Source: Patagioenas fasciata (Eukaryota; Chordata; Aves; Columbiformes; Columbidae). From it: a stretch of 64,000 nt of DNA. The stretch covers positions 2,237,001 through 2,301,000 of the forward strand of contig NC_092523.1 of NCBI RefSeq assembly GCF_037038585.1. The letters are read 5' to 3'. Of the stretch, positions 58,753 through 64,000 are shown one piece after another. The notes under the pieces were generated by a model. The model was not told the origin of the DNA. It worked only from the letters and a program-made list of their open reading frames with translations, and did not search any database. Both the position numbers and the translations under genes were made by a program. Each line of letters begins with the position of its first letter. The first letter of the stretch is position 1.

Positions 58753-59055
58753 ATTAGAATCATTTTGGTTGCAGGAGATCCTCAAGATCATCAAGTCCAA
58801 CCATAACCCCCCCTGGAACTGCCCCATGTCCCTGAGAACCTCAACTCTGTGTATTTTAAACCCCTCTGGGGATGGTGACTCCAGCACCGCCCTGGGCAGT
58901 CTGTCCCAATGTTATCCTGTTTTCCATGTCCATTACTAAAGCCAGACATCAGGTTTAACATCTATTAGCAGGTAGATGTAGGCACATCAGCCAGGCTTAC
59001 TGACACTCAGGTGACATTAAACTCTTAACCACATAAGAGTGTTGGTTGATCACTG
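58753..59055 (-). mobile_element. Composite element: unusual head joined to CR1 tail
   Basis: The low-coordinate end is a CR1 tail remnant (AGAATCATTTTGGTTG) and 3' UTR up to about 58910. From GTTATCCTGTTTTCCATGTC onward it carries the reverse complement of the head seen at 45397 (CATCAGGTTTAACATCTATT, GCACATCAGCCAGGCTTAC, GTGACATTAAACTC). Minus-strand orientation, sense to SFXN5. Confidence 0.82.
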
Positions 59056-60388
59056 GAACACCACAAAGCATCAGCGGCATGAGAATCAAACAGGATTTTG
59101 AGGCTACTTCAGGCATTTCCAGCCTGTGGAGAAGAGTAATCATATAAGATCACAACAGGACTCGAGCTTCTTGAAGATGTTCTTGAGAGCTCCTTGGTCT
59201 ATGGGCCTCATGACTGTTCAAAAACATCATATTAGGAAAAAGTATTATCTAGTATCAATAACATATAATTGTATAATATTTCAGCCAGCCAGAGGTGAGA
59301 AGCTGAATGGGTAACGACTGCAGATCCATGGCAGACAACCCTTATCGCCTCCAAAGCTCAAAAACAAACTGGGATGCCAGCACAACATTCTGGAGAGCCA
59401 TTTGTGCTCATTACTGGTGTGTGGTTTTGTCACCGAAATTACCTACACTGGGCGTCTTGCAAATGATCTACACGGAACAGCATGTAACTCTGAATGAAAA
59501 ACTGGAAGTAATAGATGAATGGGTCTGTGTTCTATTTTTTTCGCCTTCTCTTGAGGAAATCTCAGTAGTTACTATAACAACCCTGGCCAGATCCCATCTC
59601 GTTTAGCGTGCTAACAAACAGAAAACAAAAAAGCCCGATTTCGCTTTGAGAATCGCAGTTCTTCATGAATTCCCTCTTTCAGCTCCATGGGGAGGGAAGG
59701 GAAACTTTCCCAAAGCAAAGAGTCCCCGACCGACAGCACCGATGGGTCCCCAGGGTGACGAAAAGGTGGCACAGAAAGCGAATAAAAAGGGTTAAACGCA
59801 AGGACCACGGTAAGAAAACACCTTCACACGGCTTGAAGGAGCTCAGTGGTTTTAGCAAATGATCCACAGCCTCAAAATTTCATTAGGGAAAGAATGTGGT
59901 TGCCTTTCACCCCTTCTAGAAAAGCCAAGCACGGTCTTTTAACCAGTCTCCAAAACCATGGAATTGCTGCGTGCAACAGCTCCTAATGCCAACCAGCTCC
60001 GCTCCCCGGCTTTCAGCGGGATACGGCGTGATTGTGAGAGTTGATCATGTCTAAAATTACACTTCGATTCCGCTTGAACAGGGGAAAACAGAGGGCTGTC
60101 TGCAAGGTTGTGCTAATGTTTCAATATTTATTGTTGCTTCATTCCTCTACTGCTATCTGTAGGAAGTGTCGCTTGAGTTTTTACAGCATCACTTAAAAAA
60201 GAAAATAAGAAAAAGTAACCACAGTTTTTACTAGCATGTATCGTTTCTTTCATACCTCTTTTCTCGTAAAAAGGAGAGTGCTTCTACGGAGGATGATGGG
60301 GTCTCGGCTGCACAATAGGGTGCTAGACAGACCATCTGCACCCAGAGGATGTTCTTACAAACCTAAGCCCAGAAGCAGAGCCAGGGAT
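59056..60388. other. Intron sequence, no recognised element
   Basis: No exon, transposon or array recognised. Confidence 0.4.
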
Positions 60389-60856
60389 GGAATCATCAAA
60401 TCGTTCTGGTTGGAAAAGACCTTCAAGATCATGGAGTCCAACCATTAACCCACCCCCGGCACTGCCCCATGTCCTGAGAACCTCATGTCCATCTGTCCAA
60501 CCCTCCAGGGATGGTGACTCCAGCACTGCCATGGGCAGCCTGTTCCAATGCCCCACAGCCCTTTGGGGAAGAAATTGTTCCCACATCCAACCTCAACCTC
60601 CCCTGGTGCAACTTGAGGCCGTTTCCTCTGCTCCTGGCGCTTGTTCCTGGGGAGCAGAGCCCGACCCCCCTGGCTCCAAGCTCCTTTCAGGCAGTTCAGA
60701 GATCAGAAGGTCTCCCCTCAGCTCCTGTTCCCCAGCTGAACCCCCCAGCTCCCTCAGCCGCTCCCATCACACTCCAGCCCCTCACCAGCTCCGTTCCCTT
60801 CTCTCACTCCAGCACCTCAAGGCCTTTCTTGGCCTGAGGGGCCCAGAACTGAATAA
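60389..60856 (-). mobile_element. CR1 LINE, about 470 bp, minus strand
   Basis: GGAATCATCAAATCGTTCTG, GACCTTCAAGATCATGGAGT and the 27221-type 3' UTR, ending at TTCTTGGCCTGAGGGGCCCA. Closely similar to the copies at 49575 and 27221. Confidence 0.9.
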
Positions 60857-61587
60857 CTGTACGTAGCGCAATCATTTCTGGCGATTCAGAAGCACAAACT
60901 CCACACCTGATGCTCCACCAGAGCAGCCTCAGCCACGTCCACCTGGGAAACATGGCCCAACAAGGAGAAGTCTTTGGCAAAAGGCTCAATCATTCTCCAG
61001 CCATGTTCCACACGACTCAACACCCCAGTTTTGAACTACAGCTCAGTTCAGCAAGCCCATGAAAGGTGTGCAATGGGTACACTGACCCGTGAGACTGCGT
61101 TTACTGTTATTAAACAAGTCAGAACCCGGGAATAAACCTGGATCAGCATGATCTCTGGCAGAGTTTTGATTCAGACCATCCAGCCATCTTGCCAAGTGAC
61201 TCCTATTTACAGTCTGGGACTCACCATGGGTCAGGAGAGCTGTCAGGAGGCACTTTTTGGATACGAAGAGAGCTCAACCGCACAGTACAAACCACATCAG
61301 CTGGTTGCACAGCCAAAAACCAGCCCCTGACTCAGTTTGGTTGAACTGGCTTAGATTTAACCCATAGGTTTTAGTGCAAGGAGCTGATGGAACCTGTTCA
61401 GGTCAAGAGGCCTTGACTCAGAAGGAGTGCCTGGAGGACACTTGCAGGATCACATCAACAGAATGTGTCAGCCTTTGTAGAAAGAGTTGCTGAAGGATCA
61501 CACTGTTAGGGACTCAGTTTAGCCTGCCAAAGAAAGGAGGAAAACAAAACCAGCACACACATCACACTGAGCTGATGGCACCTCCAG
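60857..61587. other. Intron sequence, no recognised element
   Basis: Nothing recognised. Confidence 0.4.
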
Positions 61588-61800
61588 GAATCACAGAAGG
61601 GTTGGGTTGAAGGGACCTTCCCAGCTCCCCCAGTGCCACCCCTGCAATGACAGGGACATCTTCACCAGCTCAGGTTGCTCAGAGCCCCGTCCAGCCTGGC
61701 CTGGGATGTCTCCAGGGATGGTTCAGCCACCACCTCTCTGCCCAACCTGGGCCAGGCTCTCACCACCCTCAGGGCCAACAATTTCTGCTCTGTATCTAAC
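61588..61800 (-). mobile_element. CR1 LINE 3' end, minus strand
   Basis: GAATCACAGAAGGGTTGGGT, then the landmarks shared with 9714, ending at TCAGGGCCAACAATTTCTGC. It has lost the bases CATGAG in the CCATGAGCAGGGACATC landmark. Confidence 0.88.
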
Positions 61801-63721
61801 CTGAAATCCTTTGGTGGCACCTTGAGTCCCTCACGGCCACCACTCCAGCACCCTCGTGGGACAGAGGACAACCACACTGGGTCCCAGATGACCACACGCA
61901 CGAGCACGTGTCAGATGCCTCCTTCCAGCACGTGAGCCCTTGTGCTGACTTTCCACCTTGTCCTCCTTGCTCGAGGGCACAGTTTCTGTCTCAATGATCT
62001 GCGCCTTGTCTTCTCTTGGATCCCACCGGCTGCCTGCACATGGCTTGGAGCTGCCTCCAGAAACCCATATGTGCACATACAGACCGTAACAACAGCCACG
62101 ATGCCAGGAGCACGACAACATGACTGCTACAGAATCAACACAAAGAGAGTCGAGTTTTGCATTCGAGGCTTCTAAGAGAAAATCCACCAACGGGACGGGC
62201 CACGCTGGACGAGTTTCCACCTCACTCCACTCATACCGTGCTCAGATCGGGGTTTCGAGGCCCAAGGATGATCCGCTGCGCGACTGCAAGTTCCACCGGT
62301 TTCGGTTTCACCCCAACCATGACTTATTGATCCAAAACAAGAGTCTTCTGGCCACCGGCACCGCAAATTCCACGTGGGACCGGGAAATCCAGCTGTGCGC
62401 TGCCACCAGCCGCTCAACCCATCCCGATTTGTGTCTCGCCGCTCAACGGATGATCCATACGGCAGACGTGACTCCAGCTGGCCCTATTGTATTGGATCCG
62501 CAGCGACAGACAACAGGAGCCAGAAACTTTTTTGTTCGAGTGGAGCCAGCAGATGTGACACTGAATAAACACAGACAGTCAATCTGCTGAGTAAGAAGGT
62601 ATCGTTCGTATAAATAACATACATCTAATCCTGCTTCCATTTTAAACCCAAATATGGGAATGCAAGATGCTCGGCGCTCCGGAGGTTTGCGCTTCGAACA
62701 ATGATATAAAGCAAAGGCAGATAACACACGGCCCCTCTGAGCTCGGTTTAATTCTTATTTCACTTTTGCTCGGAATTATTTTCAGATCCGCGGGTTTCTC
62801 CATGAAGAGCTTCCCACAGAGCGTTAACAGTCTGTCCGGGCTCATGTCAGATGGGATAAGTCCGCCTTATCAAAATACCTGCCGGTCCCTACTGCTTCTC
62901 CCGATGGACCTTAATTACAGAGCAATTAAAAGTATTATTCCCATCATGTTAACCTCACACATTTCAAAATCAGGCGTTGCACCCACCCAGGGGTTTCTCA
63001 TGGTCTCAGCGACAGGATTCGTTGGGTTCGCAATATTGACACGAGGTCGGAGAATCGTTTCAATATCATAGGCGCTCAGAAGGTAAGTTTGATACAGATA
63101 ATTATTTTACTAGAACCCACTAAAGATTAAATCGCTTTCTCTATGTGAGTTCACCAGCTGCATCAAAACTCAGTTCTCAGCGCACATCCCTGGAGGACTG
63201 ATGCTTATGAAGCTCTAAAAGACAAGGAAGCTCTTAATTGTGTTAAGAATTCGCTTTACTGAACAAATAAATGAGTAAGAGAGGACTGTCACTGAGATTA
63301 ATTAGTCTGGATATCAGTGCGCTTGGTTCCCCCACTCGCAGGGATCGGCTCATCCTTCCTCAGAACACGGGCACCAGGAGGCCACAATGACGGAACGCAC
63401 AGCACTTAGAAAAAGGACGGAGGAATATAAAAATATTATTACATTTCCTAGCATTTTCCATGGGATTAACCTCCATTCTCATTAGAGACTCATTTATCTG
63501 CTCGGTTTTTCATTTGCTAGAGAGCTTCTCCAAGACAAACAGCGATTTATTTGTTCCTCGAGAACCCCGGGCCTGAAGGATGCAGCCATCTGTCAGGGGA
63601 AGGAGCTCTCCGTGAACGGCTGCTTTCTCATCAAACCCTTCCTAGATCTTAATTAGCCACCTAAATTATCAAATGAAACCAAACAGCCTTTAGTCACATG
63701 TATATACAAAGTATTTGTATA
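61801..63721. other. Intron sequence, CpG-richer block at 62.1-62.5 kb
   Basis: A 156-codon open frame on the plus strand (62120-62590) falls in a GC- and CpG-richer block. It has no recognisable domain, no low-complexity bias and no splice or promoter support, so I do not call it a gene. No exon of SFXN5 was found. Confidence 0.4.
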
Positions 63722-63918
63722 AATTGTTGGCCCTGAGGGTGGTGAGAGCCTGGCCCAGGTTGGGCAGAGAGGTGGTGGATGAACCATCCCTGGAGACATC
63801 CCAGGCCAGGCTGGACGGGGCTCTGAGCAACCTGAGCTGGTGAAGATGTCCCTGCTCATGGCCGGGGTGGCACTGGGGGAGCTGGGAAGGTCCCTTCAAC
63901 CCAAACCATTCGATGATT
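63722..63918 (+). mobile_element. CR1 LINE 3' end, plus strand
   Basis: AATTGTTGGCCCTGAGGGTG, CATCCCTGGAGACATCCC, GATGTCCCTGCTCATGGCCG, tail CATTCGATGATTCC. Same subfamily as 4792 and inverted relative to 61588. Confidence 0.9.
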
Positions 63919-64000
63919 CCGTTTTAAAGCACAAGACCAGAGTGCAGCAGGAGGACAATCACCAAAGCAGCTTTTGTGCTCTGAGAAGTGCTGCCCGTGA

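Noticed and set aside
62120..62590. 156-codon open frame on the plus strand
   Set aside because: No recognisable domain, no signal peptide or membrane pattern, no splice or promoter support; it lies in a GC-richer block where chance open frames are longer.
1..64000. LTR retroviral elements, DNA transposons, tRNA or rRNA genes, CRISPR arrays
   Set aside because: No paired long terminal repeats, tRNA-like cloverleaf boxes, terminal inverted repeats with transposase, or regularly spaced repeats with unique spacers were seen. Very old decayed copies could be missed by eye.
55279..64000. N-terminal SFXN5 exon (DPRTLFVTE region)
   Set aside because: Looked for on the minus strand by its conserved residues; no segment with matching residues and a donor was found, so it is placed beyond base 64000.

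Overview
The window is vertebrate nuclear DNA, almost certainly from a bird. About thirty 5'-truncated CR1 retrotransposon copies are spread across it. They end in the CR1-type 8-bp tail (ATTCTATG-like) and carry the CR1 3' region found throughout avian genomes. There are no prokaryotic-style gene blocks: coding sequence is confined to short exons with GT/AG borders in long introns. The species cannot be named from what is here. The only protein-coding gene I can support is SFXN5 (sideroflexin 5, a mitochondrial inner-membrane carrier-like protein), on the minus strand. Ten consecutive internal coding exons can be read with splice sites and continuous phase, from 55278 down to 9022: 55201-55278, 39922-39948, 38848-38902, 36555-36580, 32443-32496, 29300-29356, 28376-28441, 16116-16206, 11518-11633 and 9022-9107. 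Together they are 656 nt (about 219 codons, roughly two thirds of the roughly 340-residue protein as I recall it). The N-terminal exons must lie beyond base 64000. The C-terminal exons (last membrane segment and tail) were not found between 1 and 9021 and probably lie before base 1. Layout: 1-9021 is the start of the intron after the last exon seen, with a long CR1, a homeodomain-motif cluster at about 2.26-2.71 kb and a purine-rich tract plus small CpG island at about 5.74-6.24 kb. 9.0-16.2 kb holds three exons. 16.2-28.4 kb is a 12-kb intron with a composite minisatellite at 16385-17105 just upstream of an exon acceptor. 28.4-40 kb holds seven exons, two of them microexons of 26 and 27 bp. 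40-55.2 kb is a 15-kb intron with many CR1 copies. 55.3-64 kb is upstream intron with AT palindromes and more CR1. The most unusual structure is the 16.4-17.1 kb array, whose repeat spacings are almost all exactly 49 or 31 bp. The two values arise because an 18-bp module, equal to the 31-bp unit minus a 13-bp internal block, is present or absent after each unit. The second is a set of three copies (about 31.9, 45.5 and 58.9 kb) in which a shared head of about 120-130 bp, unlike the other CR1 copies here, is joined at the same point to a CR1 tail.
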